A DNA stretch of 64,000 bases from Saturnia japonica (lineage: Eukaryota > Arthropoda > Insecta > Lepidoptera > Saturniidae), in contig CM065328.1 of the NCBI GenBank assembly GCA_033032175.1, forward strand, positions 9,796,690 through 9,860,689. Reading direction: 5' to 3'. The notes under the pieces are model-generated. The model was not told the origin of the DNA, did not search any database, and worked only from the letters and a program-made list of their open reading frames with translations. Made by a program: the position numbers and the translations under genes. Position 1 is the stretch's first letter, and each line of letters opens with the position of its first letter. Below, piece by piece: positions 21,906 to 32,355 of this stretch.

Positions 21906-23607
21906 AAAAAAAAGTACTTTTCATATAATTTGTTACCTACCATCGTCCACTTTAGTGGTGGGTCATTAACGATTTTGTCGTCAATGAAAATTAACGGTTA
22001 CTGGCTAACAGGTGAACAGGTTGAAAAAACTTTCAGATATTGATATATTAGTTTTGTTAATTGGTTTACGTTTCACTGATATTAAACAATGTCTTCAAAT
22101 ATTATGAAATATACTATTTGGTTTTAACCAGATTTCATTGATATTTATTAATGTTTTTACATATCACCGAACGAAAGTATCTTTCGGTATTTGTTTGGCA
22201 TACTAGTTGATTTGCAGAAATGAATAAAATTATAGTGAAATAATCCGTTGAACCGTAGACGTAAATTAACAGATTATATTTTCAACTGTTTTTTTTTTTT
22301 ACTGAATAAAATAATAATTATTAGACTACTGTGTCTTGTTCGTTGACGTAAATTAACACTTAGTATTTTAAACCTGGTTTTTCATTGATGATTAACAGTT
22401 ACCTCGTTGACGAATGAAATGTCGTTAAATACAGTTTTTTGATTCAACGTTCACTTAATACGCACCTGGTTGCAGAGAAACTCGGTTTGAAAATAAGGTG
22501 ATAATTCTCTTGTACAGGCGACTGCATCGAATGTACCACGGTACATCTGAAAGGTTCTCACGGAGGATAAAGAAGATGCGAGGTGTTATTGTGAATTATG
22601 TCTTGACGAATTTAATATAAGTTTATTTTCATTTTCCTTGATCTATTTGTTTAACAAGATATAAGTAAAAACATTTTTATTCAATTAATATTTTCTATAA
22701 TCAGTAATAGTTTTAGAAATCTTAAAAAAAACAAGTGATTTTAATGTTTGTACACAGAAAGTTTCGTATATGATAGTCTATAAGAATTATAATAAAAAGA
22801 GTATAAATAAAATAACTGAGCACACAAGCAAAATATTTAAAGCATTTCGTGATTTCTGCTAGATGCCTTTTTTAAATTTGCCTTTCTACCTATGTAGGTA
22901 ATTTTGCTAATTTCAAGTGTGACAAATACACGTTATATATATAGTTTAGTTGCCAAATGATCGGTGTACTTAGGGTTATCAACATTTACTCGGGGAAATA
23001 AAAGATTTTTCAAAATAAGCTAGAACAAAATATAGTATTTTATAAAAAATGCAAAAAAATAATAATTAAAGATATTTTTTGTCTTATTTATTTTTATAAA
23101 ACCTATTTCTTGGCGCTTGCACATTTATCAATATTTTGACTAAAATAAAAGTGTCATAATTCACATGCAGATCAAAGGTTCATTTTTCATCACATCAAAT
23201 TGAAAATACAAACAAAAATAAAGCAGACCAAAAATTCGTTTGATATTGCAATTTGACATTACGGACAAGTTCGGTGCGCATTATCAGACGATGAGTTCGG
23301 ATACATGCTTTTGCCTGAGTTATCTGTTGATGAAAAACAGCGTTCATAAATTTCTCAAATGAAGGATTTCATTGTTGGATTTCGGTGTTGAAAATATAAT
23401 ATTTTTGCATTCTATATATTTCTTCAATAGTTTATAGTACGCAGACTTGAAATATAGTACAATACTATTTATTATAGTGCGGTTGGCAATCTCCAGTGTA
23501 ATTTAGAATAATCTAGTTTTTAAGCAATTTATTAAGAATTTGTAATTTGATAATCAAAATTATTTTGTCTGTTTGCTTGTTCGTTTATTATGTCGAATTT
23601 ATTAAGG
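21906..23607. other. Unassigned AT-rich stretch
   Basis: GTAGACGTAAATTAACA (22257) and GTTGACGTAAATTAACA (22343) recur, with a looser relative GTCAATGAAAATTAACGG at 21980, so 21.98-22.45 kb may be a decayed internally repeated element. No gene or end motif is identified. Confidence 0.4.
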
Positions 23608-23828
23608 AAGGGATTCATAACCTTTTTCTAGCAACGGACCACCAGCAACATCCCTTTAAAACTTAGTTTTAGGTGTAGGGAAAGAAAACGAGGCATTTTA
23701 TAAATAAAAGGAACTTTTTCTATAATAGCCTAGTGAAAGTAAGGATCTTATTTATTTATCGGTTCATTAATTGACATAGACCCTCGCACTCATGCTACGG
23801 TCCACGGACCCCAGGTTAAGAAGCCCTG
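23608..23828. mobile_element. Probable hAT-type MITE (221 bp)
   Basis: The right end, read inward, is CAGGGCTTCTTAACCTGGGG and the left end is AAGGGATTCATAACCTTTTT, an imperfect inverted pair of the CAGGG...TTAACC type common in hAT elements. The flanks TATTAAGG and TATTAACA match at six of eight bases, suggesting an 8-bp target duplication. The inner arms GCAACGGACCACC and TACGGTCCACGGACC support the pairing. It encodes no transposase. Confidence 0.55.
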
Positions 23829-23836
23829 TATTAACA

Positions 23837-24365
23837 CTACAGCGAAAAGAGAAAATATCGTGAGGAAGCCTGAACAGTTAAGGAAGTTGTTAAAAATAAA
23901 AGCAAAAGAGAAATGGTATTTATTTTAATAATTCTAAGCTGAAGGTTTGTTTATAAGTAGTTTGTTCGACTGAAGGAGTTTGAAGTCGAGTCGTGGTATT
24001 TCATAAAATGAACGTTGAACTAATTTTAATATTCGCTGGTTTGAGTCTTTTATTTATTGCTTTGGAGATTTACGCAGTAAAAATTTCAAATAAAGACGGG
24101 TTTTTAATTTCTTTTCCCCATATTTAATTAGTTTACATGAATTATAAAAGTTTCTCCCTTTTAAGCATAGGTTAGTTAATATTATGTTAAGTATTGTATT
24201 CTTCACAAAATACAAATACATCATAATTATATCAAAATTTTTCAAATTAAGGTTAATCAAGATACAAAGCAGAAATCTTTAGGGATTTATTTAGTATGAT
24301 TTAAGTATACACCAATTTACCAATTTCATCAAGTTTGTGTTTAAAGAAGCAAAGATAGAATTTTA
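23837..24365. other. Unassigned stretch
   Basis: AAATATCGTGAGGAAGCCTG at 23855 resembles the piece that follows the SINE-like head at 53.6 kb. No gene is supported. Confidence 0.4.
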
Positions 24366-24640
24366 AAGCAATGGTGGTTCAGTGATAGCATTTATGTACA
24401 TAGCGTCGACCGACAGGAGTTCGAATCCCTGCAATGTGTCTGAGCTTTCGATGAAAGAAAACATCGTGGTAGGTGGTAAAGGTTGTAGGGTTTTTCTAAT
24501 GCCCGACTGGTTAGCTATCATCCTCAAGTTGAAAATCTGTCGCCAAGCACCTATAGACCTGCATTTAAGAGCTAGTTTCATTACTAGGCTTAGCGTGTCA
24601 CCATCTTGGGCTACGTCGAGACTTAACAACAGGTGCGATT
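24366..24640 (+). mobile_element. tRNA-derived SINE S2
   Basis: The head AATGGTGGTTCAGTGATAGC and a B box (GAGTTCGAATCC) at 24417-24428 are 40-50 bp apart. Then follow GAAAACATCGTGGT, CTATCATCCTCAAGTTGAAA and TCACCATCTTGGGCTACGTC. The same series is at 51.6 kb (plus) and 26.6 and 48.6 kb (minus). The pol III-like head shows the SINE class. Open frames on both strands across it are accidental. Confidence 0.8.
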
Positions 24641-24644
24641 GTGC

Positions 24645-24910
24645 ATTAGGCATTAGCCTAGTGGTCGACTGCTATGCTCAAGGTCCTAGATTCGATTCCC
24701 AGGTCGAGCAAAGTGTTATTGGGGGTTTCTATTAAATTCTCAGTAGTAGTTCGGAGTTTGGCTTTAGTGCCCGATTAAAGGCAATAGGCTCACCCCCTAT
24801 TACATGAGATCAAAAAACATACCCGCCGAACTTTGTGTGTACATTAGTACACCTCTGCCTAACCCTTAGGGGATACAGGCGTGATGGTATGTTGTGTTAT
24901 GTTATGATAT
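24645..24910 (+). mobile_element. tRNA-derived SINE S1
   Basis: The A box region TTAGCCTAGTGGTCG (24653) and B box AGATTCGATTCC (24688-24699) are followed by GTCGAGCAAAGTGTTATTGG, GGCAATAGGCTCACCCCC and TACACCTCTGCCTAACCC, with a tail of TTATG-like units. It begins a few bases after SINE S2, in the same direction. Confidence 0.87.
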
Positions 24911-24929
24911 TGTGGTCATAACGCTAAAC

Positions 24930-25480
24930 CTATAAAACGATAAGAAAGGTGTTGTACAATTAAAATGAGCGCGGAGCCGAGCCGGCCGCCTATTATACAA
25001 TGTGCTACGTCGATCTATACAGAGCGGGACCGCGCACCGAGGGCGCGAACGCGACGGAAACGATTCCCTCGTACTCTGTATATAACCGACGGCGGATAAC
25101 ACTCTACGGTAACCAGCTGTCTGGAAACCAGTGCATGCGAGCCCCTCTCACTACGTGCGACCAACCCTGTTCACACCCGAAACTACTAGGCGTGAAGAGG
25201 GCGAAACATCAAGGTACACACACGCAGTGAGGTGCCTGCTGGTAGGCGCGGCGATGACGTAGCACGGAGCGGAATGGACTGGGTCGCTGGCGGGTTGAAC
25301 TTAGTGAAGATGCGAAGAAATGACACACAGGCACCACAATAAAATTTGCTGTATTCTTCAAGACAATACACTTTGTTAATACTATATCTTCTGGGTACGG
25401 TTTCTTCCAGTTTCTTGAGTCTTGAGTCTTGATTCTTCAATTTGTGGTACCCGTGTGCGCTCGTTTGCCCAGGTAGAACG
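24930..25480. other. CpG-rich block of unknown origin
   Basis: 24965-25330 is far richer in G/C and CpG than anything around it (for example GCGCGGAGCCGAGCCGGCCG). A TATA-like CTGTATATAACC lies at 25074 and an AATAAA at 25339. It could be a solo LTR, a promoter with first exon, or a captured fragment. I found no convincing TG...CA ends with a target duplication and no conserved protein in six frames. Confidence 0.4.
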
Positions 25481-26629
25481 CCTTTTATATGGTTTGCCGG
25501 AGAGCGAGACGGACGATGGCGTCTCTATCCGTACTGCTCATTACCAAACTTGGGTGTGGTCCGTTAACCGCGGTAATGCGCAGTGGTTGCAATATTGCTG
25601 TCTCTGTCTATTATTATTATTACTTGTATACAGAATACAATAAATTGTTAATATCTCTAATTACAGTTATTCAATTACAATAAAAACTATTTCACATCAA
25701 TGTAGACACAAATACCTATTCAAAAACACTAACTTTAACATTATAGGTTAATAAACACGGGAGATATAAAGCATTAAACATTGCAACCTTAAAACGTCTT
25801 GTGACTCGTTATATACGCACTATTCGAGCTTACAAACATTATAAAACACATACAGAAGGCTATTTTACTTATATAACACAAAACATTACGTATAACTTTT
25901 ACAAAATATGAATTATTGACAATATATGATTTTAGTACTTTAAGTGATTATTTTTATTAGATTACACACATTTTCATGACTTATATACTGTTCTTACATA
26001 CCTACACGCTATAGTAACATATTCAAAACATTAGAAACATTTAATTGTTGATCGTTCGTGCAAATTATTCATCCTTACAACTTATATTTACAATCGTTAT
26101 TATCGTATCATTACGCTTAGGCCTATGCGTCGCTAACAACAATAATTTTGTGGAGTTACGAGCTAGTGTAAAAAAAAACTTGATTGAAAATATCTTAGGT
26201 GTGAAATGATAGGTATTAGGAATTTTCTAAATTGTATATGAATACAGATTAAATTTAATAATAATTAGGGAATTTTTCTTGAAAATAAACATTCTATTAT
26301 CCCGTTAGACATGACAAAACATAATATGATATTCCAACCGCGTCGCTTCTGCGAGAGGTACCCGCTTTACGAACACAGCCAAATCTATTTACAATTTCTG
26401 GAAAGCTGTGCTTGGTGAATTGTAATTTGTTTGAAATTTAAATCTGTTTGTTCTCCTTGTGTCAGTTTTTTTTTTAAATCATTGCTGTTTTTTTTCACGC
26501 TAAACCAAACCACGGTCGAAGGTAAAGTTAAATGGCTTAAAATCAAACCGTAACGAACAAGTTTGTTAATATTGGTTTATATGTATATATGTATATTTTT
26601 TAGCCTAGCCTAGTAGGAAAATTAGCTCT
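25481..26629. other. Unassigned, becoming AT-rich
   Basis: 25485-25600 is still G/C-rich; a TTA trinucleotide run is at 25610-25624. After 25640 the DNA is AT-rich without recognisable content. Confidence 0.4.
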
Positions 26630-26825
26630 ATAGTATAGCTGCCAGAACCTACTTATTGCTTGGCCACGGATTTGCAACTTTAGGATGGTAGCTAGACGGG
26701 CGGGTATTAGAAAAATTCCTACTACATTGCTGTTGTTTTCATAATGATGTATTCCTTCACCGAAAGCTAAGGTTTGTTGCAGGGATTCGAACTTACGTCG
26801 ATCAATGCGGCATCATGGGCAGGGG
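26630..26825 (-). mobile_element. SINE S2, inverted copy
   Basis: The minus strand has GTAAGTTCGAATCCCTGCAA (B box) followed by GGTGAAGGAATACATCATTA and TCTAGCTACCATCCTAAAGT, the S2 series. A further tail-like scrap (ATTTTCAACTCGAAAGTGGT) is at 27068. Confidence 0.7.
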
Positions 26826-27144
26826 GAGGGGAACAGTACACAATATTCTTTTCACCTCTTATGGTGACTGATAAGTTGGCTTGCTGCCCCTTAAGAAAAT
26901 TCGCTAGCTGCACAAACTTTACAATTGAGTCATCATCATTGTTTAGAGTTAAAGTTTCTCCATACTCCTAGATGATATTAAGTGACGACGTGGCCGAAGA
27001 TGGTAAGTAAAATGTTTAGTCTACGGGAACTAGTTCTGAAATGCACTTGCCGGAACACACAGATATATTTTCAACTCGAAAGTGGTAGCCGACCTGGCAA
27101 AAACTAGATAATGGATTAAACGCTTTGTTTTTTTTTAACAAAAA

Positions 27145-27670
27145 CTAGCTGTGCCTGCGGCTTCGTCCACGTGTACTACACAATGCCCGCGCGAATCTTG
27201 TTTCCCGCTTCCGCCTATTTTAAAAACAAAAATGCTTATTGTGGGTATTCCTAAAAAGATAGATATATACTTTCGCTGACTTTTTTGTAGGTATTTTTAA
27301 TTTCAAAAATTATTTACTACATTCATTTGCTATATCTCTTATGGTTTACTCAGCGTAAGCCATTTAAGCACCCGAATTGATTCACCAAGACCATTTGTTT
27401 TATTTGTGCGAAACCCTAATTCTTTTTCTAAAATAAAATTAACTTATGTTAAACCCTATTCAATCAGCTATCTAACAGTGAAAGTCCCGTCAAAATCGGT
27501 CTAACCGTTTCGAAGATTACCCGGAACAAACAGACCGACATACAAACAAAATTTTTAAAAATAGGTTTTTTTCTTATAGATATCGTATATACTTTAGTAA
27601 ATTGGGATTTAGTAAAAAGTTGCTATTTTGACATTGCAATCAGCCACTTCAAATCTATCAATTGTATAGA
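27145..27670 (-). mobile_element. Helitron-like family 1, full length (526 bp)
   Basis: The plus strand reads A|CTAGCTGTGCCTGCGGCTTC at the left and TTGTATAGA|T at the right. The interior keeps GTCAAAATCGGTCTAACCG and TATGGTTTACTCAGCG. The ends are exact and the length is as in the other copies. Confidence 0.87.
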
Positions 27671-27844
27671 TTGTACTGTATATATAGTAATTGTATAGAA
27701 TGCAAGATTCGAATCTAAGTTGAAAGATGTGAAATTATACACTCAAAAGTCAAAATATACGTGAAATAGTTATAAAATTATAAAAACAAACGACCCGCTC
27801 GCTTATTGATCAAAAAAATATTAACACAAGATATTTTACCAAAA

Positions 27845-28140
27845 AAAAAAACAAAATTAATGATTTTGAAAAGTTCCCTTGTGTATCTTCGAAGTTGAAG
27901 GTCCAATGCCAATGAAATTAAAATGGGACCACTCTAGGTATCTCCTTTCCAACGATAAATAATCATTCGAAGAACCTGTTTGCAACAAAAACACTTTATT
28001 AATTTTTTTTCTATTTTTGCTTTTTATTCGATTCCCAGATGTCGCACTCAAATATTATATAGCCTATTTCACTCACACAATTAAGACGAACCTAATGACA
28101 CCTCGTATGCTAAAACCCATCAAGCCGTTTACACTAAATA
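27845..28140 (+). repeat. Interspersed repeat Y, left and right parts joined
   Basis: Left part: GTGTATCTTCGAAGTTGAAG, CAATGAAATTAAAATGGGAC, TATCTCCTTTCCAACG. Right part: TATTCGATTCCCAGATGTCG, AATGACACCTCGTATGCTAA, CATCAAGCCGTTTA. This copy shows that the separately occurring halves (left at 5.4, 35.9, 58.7, 62.5 kb; right at 38.6, 44.3 kb) belong to one repeat. Confidence 0.6.
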
Positions 28141-28456
28141 GTGTGCCAAATAAATAGACATACCCTCGAAAAACATAACCCCCTTTTTCGTACTCGGGTA
28201 ATAACCATTAAAAAAAAAGTTCAATGGCTGAGTCAAGAATAAAGATCGGGAATGGTTTGGACAAAATTTCATGTCATTATAATTATAAATCAGTATACAA
28301 TGTACAGTTTCCAAGTTACTTCCAAACATCATTATCATTCACATAAGCATTGTGCGAAATGACTTGGAAGACAGCGCGATAAGATTAAAGCCTAATCATC
28401 TACGGCTAGTTCTTACAATTATTACTTATCTTAACAATACTCATATCTATATATAA

Positions 28457-28883
28457 CTAGCTGTGTACCCAAAGGGATTTCAAAATCCTTTCTTACTACT
28501 CATATACGTCATTTAAGGTACTCCCTTAGACACTCAGCGTTTTAAGTTGAGCGTTGTTCATATGTCAGTCTAGAGAGGTGTAACTGAGGTAGGTAGGTTT
28601 TTGTGTGTTTGGTTGTTTGATTTTTAATTACGCAAAAACGGCTATAAATAAGGATAAGTTCATTGAATGTATCAGTTATGCATTTACGTAGAAACCATAG
28701 GCAATCACTTCTTCGGCAACGTAGGAATGTAAGAATACTTCGTCGTTTTTATCCATACTAAATAATCCAAAATTTCCTTAATATTTGATACCACTATTTT
28801 AATCTCTTGCGCATACATACAATAGACAAATAAGATCTTTTGGTTCTTTAAGTCTCATTATACTAATTCATCATACTAGTATC
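28457..28883 (-). mobile_element. Helitron-like end fused to a LINE fragment, copy 1
   Basis: The minus-strand 3' end is CTAG before T. About 10 nt further in is an almost perfect hairpin (AAAGGATTT / AAATCCCTTT), the textbook Helitron layout. The body from 28709 to 28883 instead matches, in plus orientation, the LINE's ORF2 end at 34056-34230 (TTCGGCAACGTAGGAAT). The same fusion with the same junction is found at 31780-32205, at roughly 95% identity by eye. The 5' end of the Helitron-like part is not located. Confidence 0.75.
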
Positions 28884-29784
28884 ATACTAACATATACTAT
28901 CATACTAAACCAACGGTATCCGTGAAGACAGTCACGAAATCTAAACGTACAACCTCCAAAAAGTAACTTTTGCTGTGATGATCGTATGATATCGTTAGTA
29001 ACTAAGATAGTTCAGTTTTATTTTGTTTCGTTATTTGTTTACAATCTAACTTCTTTCCAATTACCTACTTCACATTTCTTAGTTATGTTACTAAGTTACT
29101 TAGCGAAGTCGCTATAGTACCGTTCACGTTCAGTGTTTATTTGAATATCTTTAACATGCTTATCTCGGGTTATTCAGTATAATTGTATTATTTTGTTTAC
29201 TATTTCGTTTTGTTGCATGGATATATTTCTGATTGTTTTGATCCATATTAATGTTAAACTCAATCGTTCTGTATTAACTTAGTAGATGAGTTAATGTTAT
29301 ATATACATTTTTATTGTTCTTATTTGTCATGAAAAATAACTTTTAACTTCACATATTAAAACCACTCAATTAACCGATAGATAAATTGATATAATCATTT
29401 GTTAAAACTTTTTACTTTATAAATTATATTAATATTATATATTAAGTTTAGCATTATTATTATTTTTTACTTTTTTACATAACATATTCTTTTGAACTTA
29501 TATATATATATATATATTATATACATATATTATTATTGTATATTTACATATTATATTCTCATTACTATATTAAAAAGTTGTAAAAAAAAAAACTTTTAGC
29601 TCTCTTAGATTGTGTTAAAATTTTGTTGCTTTTTTTTTTTGCTTTATTTGTACCTTTTTTTAAATTGTAAACTTCATTTTTTTTTGCGCATGTTTTTCGT
29701 CATTCTCTATCAGTTCTCTCTGGTTGAGGGGAAACTTAGTTTTGTTTTTATTTATTTCCATATAAACTATATCTATTATTTGTC
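28884..29784. other. Very AT-rich unassigned stretch
   Basis: Includes a (TA)n run at about 29499-29517 and near-pure A/T from 29390 to 29560. A 140-codon plus-strand frame starting at 29612 is poly-Phe/Leu followed by antisense of the transposase remnant, so it is not a gene. Confidence 0.5.
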
Positions 29785-30755
29785 GAAAACATCCACGGTC
29801 CTTTGGTGCATTTCGTTGGCACTAACACACTTACGATTAAAAGCACATTCTCTCACATACCCCTACAGAAAGAAGACTAACGGGGTCAGATCGGGTGACA
29901 GAGGTGGCCAAGAGTATGGTCCTAGTCTGCCGATCCAGCGATCATCAAATAGCTCAGTGAGGCGCTCACGGACGAATCTGAGGATGTGGGGGTGCACCAT
30001 CATGCTGAAACCATTTTCGGCGATATTCAGCTAATGATAAATCGTCTAAAATGTCCTCCGACTGTTCATTTATGAGGTTTAAATATCGCTGTCCGTCAAG
30101 TTGCTGTGGCAGAATCATTGGTTCTAGTATGCGATCCTTAAATAAACCTGCCCATACGTTAACCGACCATCGGGTTTGGTGCCTGGTTTGTAGAACAGCG
30201 TGCGGGTTCACCTCGGAATAAACGTGTGTATTTCTTCGGTTCCACAGCCCGTTTCCTGTAAATGTCTACTCGTCCGTCCAGATCACGTGTTCAATGAAAC
30301 CAGGCACACGTTGTTGCGGGTCTTATCCAATGGTAAAAAACTCGCTAGTGATCGTTCTCACCGGATACCAAGCTTGCACTTTGTGCACTTTTTATGGGCA
30401 CATTCGTTTACGCTTTAACACCTTGGAAACTGTCCAGTATAACACACTTGTTACATCTCGAAGCCTTAACAATTTAGCAATACCTCGTTTAACTAAGTTC
30501 GGATTTCAGCGAACGACATCAAAAATGCTCTCCTCGAACTGAATAGCCACTTGACTTCCACCTCCTGTCGCTACTGGGGCAGTGGGCCGATTTTCCAACA
30601 CTCGCTGAATAGCTGCTGTTATCAGGCGAGAGTCAGTCGGATGTCCAGCTGTCGGGAATCTCTCTCGGTAAATTCGTAATGCACGCTAAGCATTCCCGCG
30701 AGCTTCTCCAACGCACATTATTCATTAATATGCTACCGTATTCACGAACACTATA
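29785..30755 (-). pseudogene. Tc1/mariner-superfamily transposase, heavily decayed
   Basis: Minus-strand frames give an ordered series: ARGNA...RALRIYRERFPTA and PTDSRLITAAIQRVLENRPT (N-terminal helix-turn-helix region, 30710-30580); IEHVIWTDE...TFTGNGLWNRRN (first catalytic Asp, near 30270); TRWSVNVWAGLFKDRI; RRKWFQHDGAPPH (second Asp, about 30000); and WPPLSPDLTPLVFF (third acidic position, about 29910). Several stops and at least two frame changes interrupt it. The longest intact piece is 81 codons at 29966-30211. I found no terminal inverted repeats. It is the oldest-looking transposase here. Confidence 0.85.
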
Positions 30756-31779
30756 AACGTATGCGTTAGGCAGTATTAAAACAAAACTCTCATAAAATCA
30801 ACACAATCTTAAAAAGAAACAAAAAACGTAACAATAAAATAATGACAAGAACTTAGTTATCAATACGATTGAACGAATATCTGTCGCCCACGCACGCGCA
30901 CATGAAATGAAAGTCAAAGTGTAACTGTCTCAAGAACTAAAAATACTCTTAATAATCAACCTCGCCAAAAGAAATAAAGCGCCGCGGGCCGCCTCCTTGC
31001 AGTAGCCCCTCGTTAGCGTCGAAAGCGGCACTTTGATCTTTTCCGCAGATCGATAAACCGTTATACCTACATTCACGACTATTATTTCATAAGTTTAGTT
31101 ATCCCTACTGACTAGTCTTCATATGGAATTTAGAAGTTATAATTCAATTTTTTTTAATACATTTATACAATCAATTGTACCCTGACGTAACAAGAAACTC
31201 GCTACTACAAAAATGATATTAGAATAATAAATCAACCTAATTGGATTATCACGTACACAATTAAAAAATTTACAATTTTGTACAAGAAATTAAAAATGAA
31301 ATGGTACAGAATAATGTAATAGTTGAAGAAACTATTTGCAATTATGATCGACAATTAATTAATCTATCAGAATGAATTTAAAAATAAAATTCTTGTACTT
31401 TATGTTATCAGACTTTCTGTTTTTAGTCCGGCCAATACTTTAATTTGAAAACAGGTAGGTACGTCACATCTAGTAGGTTAGTTGCGTGCAGCGCAAGATT
31501 GACGCTGCGCCCGGGCGTTCGTTGATCCGAGCATCAGCTGTTTTTGATTTTGTGTTTCATTGCTGGTTTTTTTTTTAGTAAAGTAATGTATTTTTTATGA
31601 AATTATCGTTTCATTTAGCTGTACTAACACGATGGAGCGTAAATAATGCTAATAAAAAGTTTAAATAATATGATTTTTTTTTTATCAGGATCAATTTTTT
31701 TTCCATCTCATCATCAAAGGTGTCATTAGTACTATCGTCTGTCTTCATTTTCGGGAGCGGTCTACTAATACCCTGTATA
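30756..31779. other. Unassigned stretch
   Basis: G/C-rich patches at 30980-31045 and 31478-31545 (GCAGCGCAAGATTGACGCTG) have no associated frame. The right end of the 29.8 kb transposon should lie at the start of this stretch, but I cannot see it. Confidence 0.4.
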
Positions 31780-32205
31780 GCTGTGTACCCAAAGGGATTT
31801 CAAAATCCTTTCTTACTACGCATATACGTCATTTAAGGTACTACCTAGATCCACCGTTTTAACTTGAGCGTTGTTCATCTGTCAGTCTAGAGAGGTGTAA
31901 CTGAGGTAGGTAGGTTTTTTGTGTGTTTGGTTGTTTGATTTTTAATTACGCAAAAACGGCTATAAATAAGGATAAGTTTATTGAATGTATCAGTTATGCA
32001 TTTACGAAGAAACCATAGGAAATCACCACTTCGGCAACGTAGGAATGTAACAATACTTTGTCTTTTTTCTCCTTACTAAATAATCCCAAATTTCCTAAAT
32101 ATTTGATACCACTATTTTAATCTCTTGTGGATACATACAATAGACAAATAAGATCTTATGGTTCTTTAAGTCTCATTATACTAAGTCATCATACTAGTTT
32201 TCATG
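31780..32205 (-). mobile_element. Helitron-like end fused to a LINE fragment, copy 2
   Basis: Starts TAGCTGTGTACCCAAAGGGA and follows copy 1 (28457-28883) base for base with few changes through TAGAGAGGTGTAACTGAGGT, ACGCAAAAACGGCTATAAAT and into the LINE-derived CTTCGGCAACGTAGGAATGT. The first C of CTAG is not preserved. Beyond 32205 the LINE sequence continues further than in copy 1. Confidence 0.72.
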
Positions 32206-32355
32206 TCTGATATTTCGTGTGCAGCACGACTGTGAAATTCGCTTTCTATCAACATACAATGAACCAACTCTTGGGATTCCTTCAAGTATTCGCTACGTAG
32301 GTTTTACTTGGAGCAGATGAATATGTACTGGATTTTGCTTACTAAACATTATGCA
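32206..32355 (+). repeat. LINE 3' segment A, directly before the LINE ORF
   Basis: GTGCAGCACGACTGTGAAAT through TTTTACTTGGAGCAGATGAA to AAACATTATGCACA is nearly the same as 34533-34680 (segment C). It codes for the last residues and start of the 3' UTR of this LINE family and is joined abruptly to ORF2 coding sequence at about 32356. Confidence 0.75.

Noticed and set aside
24363..24735. 96- and 117-codon frames on opposite strands
   Set aside because: Both lie across SINE S2/S1 sequence with a tRNA-like promoter; the frames are not kept in the other SINE copies.
24950..25380. Solo LTR reading of the CpG-rich block (TGTTGTACAA...ATACA)
   Set aside because: No matching target duplication at the proposed ends and no internal retroelement sequence nearby; kept only as an unexplained block.
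29612..30034. 140-codon plus-strand frame
   Set aside because: Starts in a T-rich Phe/Leu stretch and continues as the antisense of the decayed transposase; no protein features of its own.
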